A DNA stretch of 64,000 nucleotides from Vicugna pacos (lineage: Eukaryota > Chordata > Mammalia > Artiodactyla > Camelidae). The DNA lies in NCBI RefSeq assembly GCF_048564905.1, contig NC_133021.1, forward strand, positions 10,619,501 through 10,683,500, given 5' to 3'. A program made the translations under genes and the position numbers. A model generated the notes under the pieces. The model saw only the letters and a program-made list of their open reading frames with translations. It did not search any database and was not told the origin of the DNA. Positions 12,651 to 24,833 of the stretch are shown here, piece after piece; position 1 is the stretch's first letter; each line of letters begins with the position of its first letter.

Positions 12651-13190
12651 GAATATTATGCAAACCTCTCTAAGTGTGACATGACCCACTGCCTAAACCC
12701 TTTAGTGTTTTTCTGTGGCTTTTAAGCTAACAACAGACAAGCTTATCCAGCAAACAAGCCACCGCAGGTTTTGATTTAACTTTCCTTTCCAGCTTCATCT
12801 TTGTCACACTACCCCTCACACCCTGGCTTCTCCCAATCTGGACCTTAAACCAGCATTTTTTTTTTGTATTTTTAAACCTCGCTAATGGATTTTAGTGAGG
12901 CATGAAAGCAGTTTAGTTGGTCAAGATCAGCATTCTATTTTAATGAAATGAAAGAAGAGAAACACATTAGCATGTTATTTGCCAGAACTTTTTTTCAATT
13001 ATTTGTGTACTGCATCATGATGAAAAACCTATTTGTAACCAAATATCACACTGAAAAGTTGGTACAATGATGCCTGAAGCATTTCACGTTCTTTCCTGTC
13101 ACCAAGCCTCAGGTGCTGCTCCCTCTGCCTGGAAGCTCTGCCCCAACCCCTGTGCCTAGGAATTCCTATCCACCCTCCCGGCGCCCCTGC
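12651..13190 (+). repeat. Ancient L2 LINE relic, second part
   Basis: L2-like blocks resume after the L1: 'tttgcagccagaatattatg', 'ctgcctaaaccctttagtgt', then 'aagcctcaggtgctgctccc' and 'tctgcctggaagctctgccc'. They are strongly diverged, with an unrelated AT-rich stretch around 12860-13060. Confidence 0.45.
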
Positions 13191-15315
13191 ATCCATGCTG
13201 GGGTCCTGAGGGCCTGGTGGGGGTGTCACTAAGGACTGTCCATCCTCCAGACAGGACCACGTGTAGCCAAGGAGAATTCAGCATACCCAAATGAGAAAGA
13301 CTGAAAGTCCAAGTGATAAAGAATCCAAACACTTGGCTGCAACCATATCAGGCCAAAGAGGCGGGGTGGGAGAGAAGGTGGAAGTCAGAGTCTGTACAAG
13401 TGCCTTCAGCTATCAGAGTGCATCCACCAGGAATTTTCTGGGACACTCAGGCATGCTGTGAAGGGCAAACTGGAGGTCGACAAAATATGGCAAAGATCCT
13501 GTATTTAGAAAGCGAGTCCAGCAGCCCAGGTGAGAGCCCATAAGTGCACTTATAAAGACAGCAGCTGTCGGGTGGAGAGGAGGGAGGCTCTGCAAGGTTT
13601 GGTTACAGTGTCATCTACTTACATATGTATTAGACACTAACTGGCTGTCGGGGGCATTTTATACTTGACGTATAGAGTGCCTAGAGCCAGCGTGAATAGG
13701 AGGAAGATCCTGAGGCTGACTGAAAAAAAAAAAATCCCTGTTTCCGCCTACTGCCAGAAATGCATATATTTAATTGTTTTCCTATTTGGTGAGAGAGAAG
13801 AGTTCTAAGCTGTGGGTGACCTGTGGGGACACAGAGGCAGGATTGTAAAGATGGGGTGAATTTAACCCTTTAAGTGGTAGGTAAAGAAACAGAGGCTCAG
13901 AGCTCCCTTGTCTTACAAGCTACATCTGTGACCAGACCCCAGGACCTCAGCCAATCCAGGGAGGGCTTTGTCCACTAGACCATGCAGGGTCAAAGGGCAG
14001 TCCCTGAACACGACCCCTGGGAGTCTCCTCCTTACTTCCCTGATCCATGCATGCTCTGATCCCCCTGCCACCGACCCAGTGGGAGCTCCACCACATCCAC
14101 CCTCAGTCACTAAGTACGGAACTGGAGAAAAACAGTTACTGGTTTTTAAATGGGGATGTGGATTGGGGGATGGTAACTGAAACAGAAAAAGGGGCATATA
14201 TTAGAGACAATATGGGAAAAAGGTAAAAGAACTTAATGTCTGACAAGGTACAAGGGATAAAGAGGAAAGTATTTAATAGGAAGCCAAGACCTGAAGAGTG
14301 GGGAGAAAGCTAGTACCACGGACCAAAACGGGGTCACAGGGGAAGGCGAGGCATCAAGGGTCACTGGGAGAAAAACCGTTAGATCAGCCTGGGATAAATT
14401 AACTTCGGCAAGAGGGCAGGTTATGCATGGGGAGAGGTCCTGCTGATGTGTTATTTGGAGAAAACATGTTTTCTATCACCTAAGACAGTTTTATTTCCAG
14501 TCTGAGTCAGAAAGATGATCTAAGCAGTTAGAGTAAGAAGGTAAAGGGCTAAAGTGAGGCATAATTTGCAGTGGGAAGTGTCGGCTCCAGTTTTGATCAT
14601 CTGAGCTGATGCCTGGGAACCCAGCAAACTCTCCCCATACATTCAGTCAGGAGAAGAGAAGACAGAGGGCTGGAAGGGGCTCTTTCTTCTCTTTTTGTGA
14701 TGCGTCAGAATGGATACAACACAAAGCTGCTCCTCAAAACAGCCCTGCTGTGACCCGCCAGGGAGGGGCCGGCAGCCAGCCCCCTACATCACACCCCACG
14801 TCAGGTCTTAACACAGCTGCTCAGCCCCGGAGAGGCTTTCAAAGAGGCTGCCTGGAGAGGTTCGCTGGTGCAAGGGGAGCATCTTCTGAAGTCCTCACGA
14901 TGCCGACAGAGCTGGAGGAAGGCTGGCAGTCAGCCAGGGTAGGGCTACTGACAGGAACTTTGGAAAAAGAGTTTTGGGGAGGAGAAAATAGAGAATGGAT
15001 AGATGTTGGAGCTGAACGTAGGTTCTGATGTTAGAAGCAATCTAGATAAGAGGTGAGGACAGGGGCAGCGGGGGAGCGTGTAAAGTTCCTTTATTTCCCA
15101 GAGGTGGAAATTCTCTGAAAGTCAGACTCCCCTCTGAGAATTACTTCAGAGAACTGAAGAGACACAGAGGTCTTGAAGTTCACCAAGTCCACCCCCACGC
15201 ACCACCTCACACAAACACACAGGCCCATCACCTCCACGGGGAAGAAAAAGCCGAGAGGTCACATGACCCTCTGGGGCCACACGGGCCACTGTCGGGGGCA
15301 GAACAGGGTACACCC
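13191..15315. other. Intergenic sequence with one MIR fragment
   Basis: No gene is recognised. The open frame at 14609-15028 (plus, 139 codons) has low-complexity composition and no known motif. A MIR fragment lies at 13878-13985. Confidence 0.5.
13878..13985 (-). repeat. MIR relic fragment
   Basis: The order 'ggtaaagaaacagaggctca', 'gagctcccttgtcttacaag' and 'gaccagaccccaggacctca' matches antisense MIR. Confidence 0.5.
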
Positions 15316-15962
15316 TCAGGATGACACGCTCTACTCTCTGCTTCTGTGAATTCCACTTTCTTTAGATTCCACCTGTAAGTGAAATCCTGCAGTGTTTTTC
15401 TTTCTGCATCTGGCTCATTTCACTCAGCATAATGCCCTCCAGTTTTACCCATATTCTTGCAAATGGAAGGAACTCCTTTTCTAAGGCTGAAATATTTTCC
15501 AGTGTGTGATACACATACATATCTCACAATTTCTTCATCCATTTACCCATCAATGGAAACTTGGTTTGTTTCATGCCTTGGCTATCATAAATAATTCTTC
15601 AGTGAACATGGGGGTGCAGATATCTCTCTGACATGATTTCATTTCCTTTGGATCTATACCCAGGACTGGGGTTGCTGGATCATAGGGTAGTTTCATTTTT
15701 AATTTTTTGAGGAATCTCCATGCTGTTTTCCAGGATGGCTGCACCAATTTCCATTCCCACCAACAGTGCACAAGGGTTCCCTTTTCTCCATATCCTCTCT
15801 GACATTTGTTATCTCCTGTCTTTGTGAAAAATAGCCCTCCTGACAGGTGTGAGGTGCCATCTCATTGTGGTTTTGATGTGCATTTCTCCAATAATTAGTG
15901 ATATTGAGCACCTTTCCATATTCTTATCGGCCATTTGTATGTCTTCTTACCCATTTCTTCTA
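15316..15962 (-). mobile_element. LINE-1 ORF2 C-terminal fragment
   Basis: Antisense L1 shows 'tttcactcagcataatgccc', 'ggggttgctggatcataggg', 'aatctccatgctgttttcca' and 'accaacagtgcacaagggtt'. On the minus strand this encodes the L1 ORF2 string [20 protein letters not shown]. Older than the lineage-specific L1s in this window. Confidence 0.88.
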
Positions 15963-16144
15963 ACGCTTGGTCAGCACTGAAATTCCAGGTGGCTGCTGGT
16001 CTCCCTCCTGAAAGGCACTAAATCACTTTCTTGACTCTTCATCTTTCGGCTCATAATTAATCTGAAGGGTGCTTGCCTCCCACCTCTGCCTTCAGGGCTC
16101 CAGTCTTACCTTCTTAAAGGTTAACAGGGTGCCTCATTCAGTGA

Positions 16145-16575
16145 GATGATTTGGTGGCCCCAAAAACAGTGTCGGATGGGAGACAATTGGCCCAAATCCA
16201 GCAGAGAGCACAGGGCACTGTACCTGTCTGCTTGAGCTGCTATAACAAAGAATCACAGACTGGGGGCTTAACCACAGTTCTGGGGGCTGGAAGTCCAAGA
16301 TCAAGGTGTCGGCAGGGCTGGTTTCTCCTGAGGCCTCTCTCCTTGGCTTGCAGACGGCCGCCTTCTTGCGTATCCTCCCATGGTCTTCCTCCTGCATATG
16401 TCTGCATCCTAATCTCCTCTTATAAGGACACAAGTCTAGCTGGACCTCATTTTAACTTAATTACCTTTTAAAAGACCCTGTCTCCAAATACAGCGAAATA
16501 TGTTATGAGGTACTGGTGTCAGGACACCAACACGTGAAGTGGGTGCAGGGGGGACACAATTCAGCCCATATTAGG
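16145..16575 (-). mobile_element. MLT1-type MaLR (ERVL-related) solo LTR, fossil
   Basis: Antisense LTR with the MLT1 signatures 'ttctgggggctggaagtcca', 'agatcaaggtgtcggcaggg', 'aaagaccctgtctccaaata' and 'gacacaattcagcccatatt'. Only the LTR is seen; it is heavily degraded. MLT1 LTRs are generally older than the placental radiation or date to about that time. Confidence 0.78.
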
Positions 16576-19500
16576 CACCAAGTCCAAAGTCAAAGGTTTG
16601 AGCAAATGTGTCAGAGCCCAAGGGAAAGGCATCCCCCCCCAGCCAGCAGTTCATGGTCTTATACCCAGCAGAGTCGTAGATCCCCAAAATTTCGCCTCCT
16701 CTATCTCCCAAAACCTCCCCACCAGTTGCTCCAGGGCCCCCAGCCCCAGCACCACTTCTGGCCCCACCCTCTGAGACACGTGGGCCCCACAGAGCACCAG
16801 AGACAAGAGCGAAGCCAGCTCTTCTCAGAATTTCAAAGGAGAACAAAATTTAGCAGTTCACGCGGGGCCAAAGGCTGACATTAAGCAAATTTCATGGGTT
16901 ATTTGAAGTTAATTGAGTTTAATCATATAATGACTTTATAATTAGTCATAGTTCTCTTGTTTCTTTCTACTCGGGTGGACCCAGGCTGGGAAGGAAACAG
17001 CTGTGCCAGGCAGGGAAGGGGCCAGGGCAGTGGAGGAGGGACAGCGGCAGGGCCGGGGAAAGGAAGTGATGGGTTGGACCCACAGAAATGCTCTCTTTCA
17101 CTCTCTGGGCCCCAGACTGCACCAGGTGGAGCGAGGCTCACAGCAGGGCTCCCACAGCAGGGCTCCCACACCCTGCCAGGTCTGCTGGAGACTCTGCCCG
17201 GACTCTGGAACTCTTCCCCTATTGGCCAGCAGAGGTCCTTTGATCACACCTCGACTCAGCTCAGCCACCAGGACTCAGGGGATGGCCACCTGCTGACCCC
17301 CCAGTCATACTTCCTGCCTCCCTCAGCTGCTCCCCTGGGGAGTGATGGGGTCCCTTAGGAAGGAGGGAGAGGGACTGAATACTGGAGAGGCAGCCCTAAG
17401 AGCCACTGCAGCAGCTATGACATTGACTCCTCTCCATACGAGCACTGGACCAGACCTTCCTGGGGACACATGAGAAGCAGCTGGCATCTGCCTTGGGGGA
17501 CACCTCTCTCCAGACAGAAAGTCACTGATGCAGGGGGTGTCATGAGCCAATCCAGCCTCCTCCATCACAGGACCCTTCATCAGTCTTATGGATTTGCAAG
17601 CCTTCTTCAAAGTGTTTTGTTCTATGCACCCAATTAAACATTAATAAAAGATCAACGTTGTGGTCCTGGGGACCTCCTGACAAAATCACTGTGCATCTCT
17701 CTTCTTTGGGAACCTTCCTGTTGCAACGCTTGTCTCTCCCCTATCTCCCTGCAAACCCCATGGCCGTTCAAGGGCTGAGGGACCTGGCAAAGAAACCATG
17801 TTTGGTTCAAGCAGAAGCAGCATTTTCAAAGCCTGGGCTCTAAGGAACGTGGTCAGGACTGTGGGTGTGCTTCATGGCTCTGGTTTGGAGAGTTTTGCTT
17901 CCCTCCAAAGCACTTAGAGACCAGCAGACACAGCAAGTCAATGTGACGGGGTTTCTGCATTCAAGGCCCCCTTTCCTGTAGGTCTGTGTTATTGATCACC
18001 CACACCTTGGGCCCTGACAGGTAATCAATAGCCCCTCAGACTCAGATCTGTGACTTGGCCTGTGGGGGGCTCAAAAACAAGAAGTGAACATGGCAACTCT
18101 GGTTCACACTTTTGATACAAAAGAATTACATTTTTTCCCCAGAGCTGCTAAGCCATTTCTGCTCAAATTACCCTAGCCATCTTAGGAGCACATAACCAGA
18201 GGGTTTGGTTCATTTTTCCTGCTAGAAAGTTCTGCAGCCATCCCCATGCCATTAAGAGCAAGTGACAGGCCAAACTTTGGAAAAAATCTATTTATGCCCC
18301 CAAGAGAGCTAAGATTCTACACCATGACTCTTTAGAAGGGGCTGCCTAACCTTCTCGGTAAGGGATGCCTCTCACAAAGGCAGGAGGACAGAAAGGGACT
18401 GAGCACCTGCTGGGGGAAGAGGATGGACTATAGAAGCCACTGATGCTGCAGCCTTCAGAAACAGAAGGATCTTGGCTGGTGACAATGACATTGATCTTCA
18501 GGATATGGATTTAGTGGGATGGCGTGAGGGGTGCAAACAGTGAAAGACACTTAAAGACAAACAGAAGACAAAACCTCTACAACTATACTTCAGTTTTTTA
18601 AAGGCTGCTATTTTGCATCTAGCACAGGGTGGGGGGCTCTGGATTTCCACACTGTTCTCTTTAAAAATCAACTATATCCATCCTAACGAGCATGCACATC
18701 GTGTCACAATGCCTCCTGTGTTGGGCAGAACAGATGGGAAGCCTCAGAGGGTTTGGGTACTTGCACAGAGGCTGACAAAGCGCTTCTCCCCCTAATTTGG
18801 AAGTGAGTTTTAAATCCACAAAGAAGCAGAAATTCCTCTGGGCACATTACTCTGCCAGATAGGGCTGTGAGTTCTCCAAGAGTCCCCGGCACTGCTGGGC
18901 TGACAGGGGACCCAGGAAAGGCCCTTGCTTTCCAGGTCAAGGTCATTAGGGAGTTTAATTAGCACCTCGGTTTCAGAATCTATATGTAGATTCAGAATAT
19001 ATATGTCCTCGGAGGCCCACATAAAATTGGCTGGGATCCACATTCTGTGCCTGCTGGCAAGTTCAGCCCTCCCCAAAAGTCTTCGGGCTCTTGGGGCTTA
19101 CATTCACAGAGGCTCCCATCATGCCATCTCCTTCCTCTGTCCCTCCTCCCACCTGCTAAAGGGAAACAAGAGCAGGACTGCAGGAGTCCTGGGGAGAGGC
19201 CAGGCCTCTGACTTGGGGTTGGAGAAGAGGGAGAGAGGTAGGGACTCATTTCTGAAACAAATTGAGAAAGTAAACTTCGCCAGGCTTGAGGACTGAAAAT
19301 AGGGGTAGAGGAGAGACAAGGGTTCAGAGAATGATGGGAACCAGTGGAGACAGAAGGATGGGGAAGCCAGGATGTGTCCACAGAAGAGCAAGTCATCCAG
19401 GTGAGGCAGGAAGCAGAATGTTCTTAAGAAGAAGATACAACTAGGGCCTGGAAGGCTGGGGGCAGGGCTGGCGGCACTTTGTGCTGAATCCCACAGGCAA

Positions 19501-19639
19501 GGGGTAGTCCCTGAAGCAAAGATCCAGCAGGACTGGGTGACTTATGCTGGCAGTTTGTCTGTCTAGACTGGGGTGAACCAACGTGCAAGTGCCTTGAAAA
19601 GACAGAGAGGAACGTTTAAGTAAGAAATGTGCTGATGTT
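16576..19639. other. Intergenic unique sequence
   Basis: Moderately GC-rich, with no recognisable exon or repeat of note. A 14-bp tandem duplication lies at 17141-17168. Confidence 0.5.
17141..17168 (+). repeat. Tandem duplication, 2 x 14 bp
   Basis: CAGCAGGGCTCCCA occurs twice head to tail without a mismatch. Confidence 0.9.
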
Positions 19640-20135
19640 AACTTATGACCACAGATGCCCCAAAACTGCTCTCTTCAAAGGTGGAATCTAATCCCCACCC
19701 CTTAATGTGAGGGATGGCTTTAGTAAATAGAATTTAGAGGAAGAAATGATATCAGACCTCCAAGACTAGGTCTTAAAAGGCATTATACACCCCCTCCCTG
19801 GCTCTCTCTTGGACCATATGCTCTGGAGGAAACCAACAACCACATTAAGAGGAGACCCAAGCAGCACCATGACAAGAAACTGAGGCCTCCTGCCAACAGC
19901 CATGTGAGTGCGCCATCTTGGAAATGGGTCCTCCAGCCCTGGTTAAACCTTCAGATGACTGTGACTACAGCCAATGTTTTGGCTGCCACCTCACAAGAGG
20001 CACTGGTTCAGAAACATCCAGCCAAAATGCTCCCAAATTCCTGAATCTCAGAAACTGTTTGAGATAATAAGTGTTTATTGTTGTTTTTTTTTAGCCAATG
20101 TATTGTTATTACACAGCAATAGATAACAAATACAC
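19640..20135 (+). mobile_element. MLT1-type MaLR LTR, fossil
   Basis: Sense-oriented LTR ending 'ctcagaaactgtttgagata', 'ataagtgtttattgttgttt', then 'acacagcaatagataacaaa'. This is the typical MLT1 3' end. The middle contains 'tcctgccaacagccatgtga'. Only LTR sequence is recognised; it is ancient and degraded. Confidence 0.7.
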
Positions 20136-20422
20136 TGGATACTCAGGAAATAGTTGGAAGATGAATGGTAAAATGAAGGGAGGAAGGAGACCAGTTAGCC
20201 CTTGCCAAAGTTTAGGGAAGACATGGGAAGGGCTGGACAGGGGTGGTGGAAACAGAGAAGACAGGGACATTATGATGGATGAAAGATGGAAACATTTAGG
20301 GTCTTGGTAACTGGCTGATGATGAGAGGTGTAGAAAAGAAAAACCAAAAAGATTATTCCAAGGTTTGGAGCCTGAATGACTGAAAGGGACCACAAAGCCT
20401 TTGGAAATGGAAATTGTGTGGA

Positions 20423-20701
20423 TCAGTCATTCTCCTCATAGACGTCATCACCATTGTTACTCTTGGTATTTAGAACAGTCTTCCTTTTAAAGAATATCTT
20501 CTCAAAAGTGGCATCTTCTAAAATGATCTCCCTTAAAGGGGTTTCCAAACTTGTCAACTCAATGATTGACATGGCCAATGCCTGCCTTGTGATGCTGAAA
20601 AGTTGCCACATTTGTGCCTTGCTTTCTAAGAGGCTTGTAATTATCCTTGAGCATTTGAGGAACTTGAAGCAGCCCTGGCCTCTTTCAACAGTCAAGTTCA
20701 C
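20423..20701 (-). pseudogene. Unidentified open frame, possible retrocopy fragment
   Basis: A 92-codon minus-strand frame ends in an acidic tail (DDVYEEND) and contains protein-like stretches such as ALAMSIIELTSLETPLREI and FKRKTVLNTKSNNGD. The first codon is GTG, so the apparent start is not meaningful and the frame is open a little further upstream. I do not recognise the family. There is no obvious splice site or poly(A) tract, and the opposite strand is also open (20454-20756). It may be a fragment of a processed pseudogene or chance. Confidence 0.22.
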
Positions 20702-21858
20702 AACAGAAAATCCTCCCCTGCAGCATCCTGTAGCTCTTCAAAGGGAGATGTGTTGACCATGGAGCTAGCTCACATGCACGCACACATGTATGCATGCACA
20801 CAGGCACACAGGTGCCCGTGAGAATTCCCAGCTGAGATAAAATTGCAAACACAGCATTGGTTGACCCATCAACACTTTGGAGCTGAGCAGAGAGAAAGAA
20901 GCCCAGCTGGACACGAGGAGGAACGTGCAGGGGGTGCTGACAGCATCTCCTGGGAGGGATTCCTGAGTCAGATGGTACTCTTCTGTGGAACATCACAGGC
21001 AGCAGATGTCTAAGCCTTTGCCAAGTCCAGGCACAGCCAAACACTTGGCAGAAGCTGAGGCTGGCCCCTGGATCAGACACAAAGAAACCCATTTGCACAG
21101 TCTCATTTGCCTCCCCTTCAAGGGGCCAGAGAAATAAAGAGGGAATTCGAGGTTTACTGGAAAAGTAGGCAAAATTCAGATAATAGGTCTGCTACCAAAT
21201 GAACTCACTCCCCAATGGTGCAGTTATTTCAAGGTGAAGGAAAGGCTGAAATAGAATTCCAGGGAAGGTCATTTTGTTCTTTATCTTACTCACCTCCATC
21301 TACCTTTTGCCAATTAAGAGCTTCCATGACAGCACCCCCGTGTGACTAAGACAGGTCCTCTCTCGGGTCGGGCTTTTACTGGGGGACCTGTGTTCAATCA
21401 CTTTCTTGACAGGCACGTCCTAAGCACCATCCGCCAGCTCCACCAGCCTGGCTGTCAGCAGGAGGTCACCCTGAACAGACCCTATGGAGGCCCTTGGGGC
21501 TCGATGAGCTGTGCTGCCCGGGCCCACTCAGTTGTCTGTCCCTCCCACTGGATCAGTTATTCTCAGCCAAGGTGACCGTGCCACCCAGGCATGAGGCCTG
21601 GAGATGTTTCTTCATTGTCAAAACTGCAGAGAGAAGGCAGGTGCTCCTGGCTTCTACCAGGGAGCGGCTGAGGCTGCCAAACACCTCCCAGTGCACGGGA
21701 TGTCCCCACCACAAACACTCATCCAGCCCAAAGAGGGAACATGCCAGCCTGAGAAGCCCTGGCCCGGACCGTGGCTCCCCCTGGGCATGCACCGGGCCTC
21801 TGTGCATTCGTCACTTGGTGTCCTGCACCTAAGACACAGTGACTGGTTCTCAGCATGT

Positions 21859-21930
21859 GTGGAAGGGAGGGAGGGAAGCAGGGAAGGAAAGGGGAGGGCA
21901 GGGGAGGGAGGGCAGTGGGGAAGGAGGCAT
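21859..21930 (+). repeat. GGGA/GGAA polypurine tract
   Basis: About 70 bases are almost purely purine on the plus strand, with many G runs of three or four. This could allow G-quadruplex or triplex structure. Confidence 0.75.
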
Positions 21931-22239
21931 CGCACATTCTCTGGGGAAACTTCAAGGCTGGATGAAGGGCCATAACTAATTTTGACTGCAGTCTCCTGTC
22001 TGAGAGTTAACACCATCCAAAATTTCACCAATCCAAGCCCTGGCTGCTACCCAGCCAGGGGCCCCTCCCAGCACATCAGGCGGCCCACGCCTAATCAGCA
22101 GCCCCTCCCCTCCAGGGGGACGCACGAGAGGGGGCTGTCTTCTCCACCACAGTGCCCTCACGGGGGCTCGGGGGTAACCTTGCTCATTGACCTGCACCCT
22201 CATCCTTAGAACCCACACAGGTCTAACTACTGCACAGCC

Positions 22240-22300
22240 CTCGTGCACACATGCACACACACTCACACATACACACGCACGTGTGTGCACACACAGGGAC
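22240..22300. repeat. CA-rich simple repeat, interrupted
   Basis: The tract consists of interrupted CA units ('gcacacacactcacacatac') followed by GTGTG and CACAC units. Confidence 0.8.
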
Positions 22301-23614
22301 TCATATGCAAGGTCACTTGATTCTACCGCCCAGTGCTGGAGCTGGTGACCAGTTGCAAACAAAACCCAGTAAATTCTGAACTTTCACATTTTAGAGTCTG
22401 GACAATGTTTCTGTCCCTTCCCAACTTGCCATTGGAAAGACGAGGAATTCGGGTGAGATGCCATGAGGCACAGTCAGTCAGCAGGCCCCCCTCTTCCGGA
22501 GCGGGGTGGTCACCACTTCCTGGGTATCTCCAGCCCGCCTCAGGCTGGCATCCCCGGTGACCCACCTGGCTGACAGATGAGCAAGAAAAGGATGAGAGGG
22601 CAGCTCTCGACAAGGCGTCCGTGAGCACCGCACTGCCAGTCAAGATCTGGGCAAAGCTGGAAGCGTCTCTAGTGAAAAGTCCGGCCTTTCTGCAGCAGCC
22701 TGGGAAGTTTTTATCTGTGCAAGGAAACGTGAATTCTAGAAGATCACAAACACAAGCCATGGCCAGAGCACAGCCTGGTTGAGTGGGATCCTCAGTCAGA
22801 CCTTCCTCCTTCCTGGGGATGGAAAGTGTCTGTACTGACCAGCTCATACATTGTCTGTTTTCTGATGCTCTGACATCTGGGGCCTTGCTGACTCCGGAGG
22901 GAAGGCCCCTTCCAGGATTAGCCAATTCCTGCAGATAAGAAAGAATTCCGCGGCACCAAGAATGCTTTTCATACACAGACCAGCCAATCCAGACCCCACC
23001 CCCACCCCACCCCCACTCACCCTCTCTATTAGGCTCGTACACTCAGACCCACTCTCCACCTGCCCTGCTCACGTGAGGACAGGCGCCAGACAGCCAGAGA
23101 CAGCCCCCATGCCCCAGAGCCCTGAAAGTATTAAAATCAGTGCATCTCAAGCCTGCTGACCCTGCTTCAGTCATTCCTTCTCTGGAAACCACAGTGAAGG
23201 CTCGTGCTCACATCTCCGCTCGTGCCCTCTGCCTCCTGATGGACCCCAGTGTTTCCCGTGTGGCCTAGCAGGTGGGGGAGTGGGGGGGTGCTACGCCACA
23301 CCGTCTGTTCCTAGAAAACTGTGCGCGTGATAAATTTCTTCTTCAGGACAGCCACCATTTCCGTTTCTGTACATCTTACTACACCAGTTCCAAAGAAATC
23401 TGGGGTAACCCTCAAACATTGCCCCCCAAAATGCCAGGGCAGTCAGCATTTGCAGATGCCTGAGCCCACGCAAGCCTGGGTCACAGTGGCACGTCCAGCA
23501 CCTGCACCTTCTGTTAGGTCCCTCCCCGGCTCCGCGCTGGGGGAGGGAGCGGAAAAGGCAGTCAGGAGGGAGGCAGCGTAGAAGAAAGGACACTGCACTT
23601 TGGAGGCACCAGCT

Positions 23615-23768
23615 GTGTGCAAACACAACACCCATTACACACATTCTCTCTTCTGTCATCGCTACAAACTCTGAACACAGAAGAGGCTCAGGAGCGATTA
23701 AAACCCCACGTTAATCTGACATAGAACCAAGATTTGAACCCAAGACTCAAACACCGTTCCTCCTCCCA
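23615..23768 (-). repeat. MIR relic
   Basis: Antisense MIR fragment: 'acacattctctcttctgtca', 'acagaagaggctcaggagcg', then 'aagatttgaacccaagactc'. Confidence 0.5.
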
Positions 23769-23824
23769 CCTCCCCAGGCTGCCTTCCCAGTAGACACTTT
23801 AAAGCATCAAAAAAGATGTCTTTT

Positions 23825-24094
23825 ACTAGTGGTTACCGCTGGGGAGAGGGAGGGGGAGGGCAGGACAGAGGTGGAGGATTAAGAGGCACAAACTCTCAGG
23901 TATAAAATAAGTGACAAGGATGTGTTGTACATCATGGGGAATGTAGGCAGGACTTTATAATAACTATACATGGTGTATAACCTTTAAAAACTGTGAATCA
24001 CTATATTGTACACTTGTAACATATAATGTTGTACGTCCTCTACACTTCAATTTAAAAAACATGATATTATAAAATAAATACATAAATATAGTTA
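23825..24094 (+). mobile_element. 5'-truncated LINE-1 3' end with target-site duplication
   Basis: L1 3' UTR sequence ('actagtggttaccgctgggg', 'gtgaatcactatattgtaca', 'tacacttcaatttaaaaaac') lies between two copies of the 16-mer AAAAAAGATGTCTTTT, at 23809-23824 and 24095-24110. The exact duplication marks both insertion ends. The 3' tail is A/T-rich. Confidence 0.88.
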
Positions 24095-24395
24095 AAAAAA
24101 GATGTCTTTTTTCTTTCCTGGGACCGGCAAGGACTATGCAGAAAGGCTGCCCAGGGTCCCCGTAGCCCAGCTCGCCACGACCCTTCCCCCAGTGACACTC
24201 AGGTGCCGGGTCATTCCCAGTAGCCCATGGCCAGGAAGTGCAACCAGTGTCCCCTCTTCCTGGGACATGAGCATTTCAGCCATGCTCCAACTGGGACAGA
24301 GCCTCCACAGTGCTCCCGCCAAGCCCCTGCCGTTTGTGGCTTAATACACATTGGAGTGTTTTAAAAACTCTGCAGCAACACTGCCAAGGAGGTAA

Positions 24396-24833
24396 GAGGT
24401 AGACTGTTTGCAGCCCAGATCTGCTCCTTGGGGAGGACTTCATAGCGCAGCCCTGGCAGGAAGTCCAGAGAAAACGGCTCTTGGGAAGCGTGGGGTCCGC
24501 CAGAATCGCTCACGCCTGAAGTCGGGCCTTCCTGCCAGAAGCCAGGAGGCTGATTCAGGTCTTACAAGCACAGCTGAGAAGAAAGACATTTTTTCCAGAG
24601 CCCATGTTAGAAAAGAGCCGCCTCCTGAAGTGATGGCGTTTGCCCAGATCCTGCAGAAGAAAAGAGAAACAGAAGAAGGCTCTAAGAGAGGACATTCGAC
24701 AAAGAAGGTTCTGACTTTAAATTTGCCTCCAGGCGTTAACCTGAGAGGGAACAGCAGAGACAACATGTCCTTTGACAACGTCAATGTCATTAAAAACACA
24801 AATGTGGAAACGTTCAGGGTCAAAGAACCATGA
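24396..24833 (+). other. Unidentified open frame with downstream AATAAA
   Basis: The frame is open from just after a TAA at 24393 to TGA at 24831 and encodes about 145 residues. The second half is charged and protein-like (PPPEVMAFAQILQKKRETEE, then DNMSFDNVNVIKNT and an ending FRVKEP). It opens just after a possible acceptor (TGTTTGCAG), and an AATAAA lies near 24961. This could be a terminal exon, a retrocopy or chance. The antisense strand is also open for 127 codons, which weakens the coding case. I do not recognise the family. Confidence 0.27.

Larger units (their letters stand above)
20760..23614. other. Intergenic sequence, GC-rich in parts
   Basis: No gene is recognised. It includes CA-type tracts near 20770-20815 and 22240-22300, a polypurine tract at 21859-21930 and a C-rich tract at 22993-23022. 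The longest open frame in the window (22323-23042 minus, 239 codons) is here; it has no recognisable domain. Confidence 0.5.

Noticed and set aside
16516-16878. 120-codon plus-strand frame starting in an LTR relic
   Set aside because: It spans the edge of a fossil LTR and unique DNA with no protein similarity.
22323-23042. Longest open frame in the window, 239 codons on the minus strand
   Set aside because: No recognisable domain, the opposite strand also has open frames, composition follows the local GC content, and there is no splice or promoter context.
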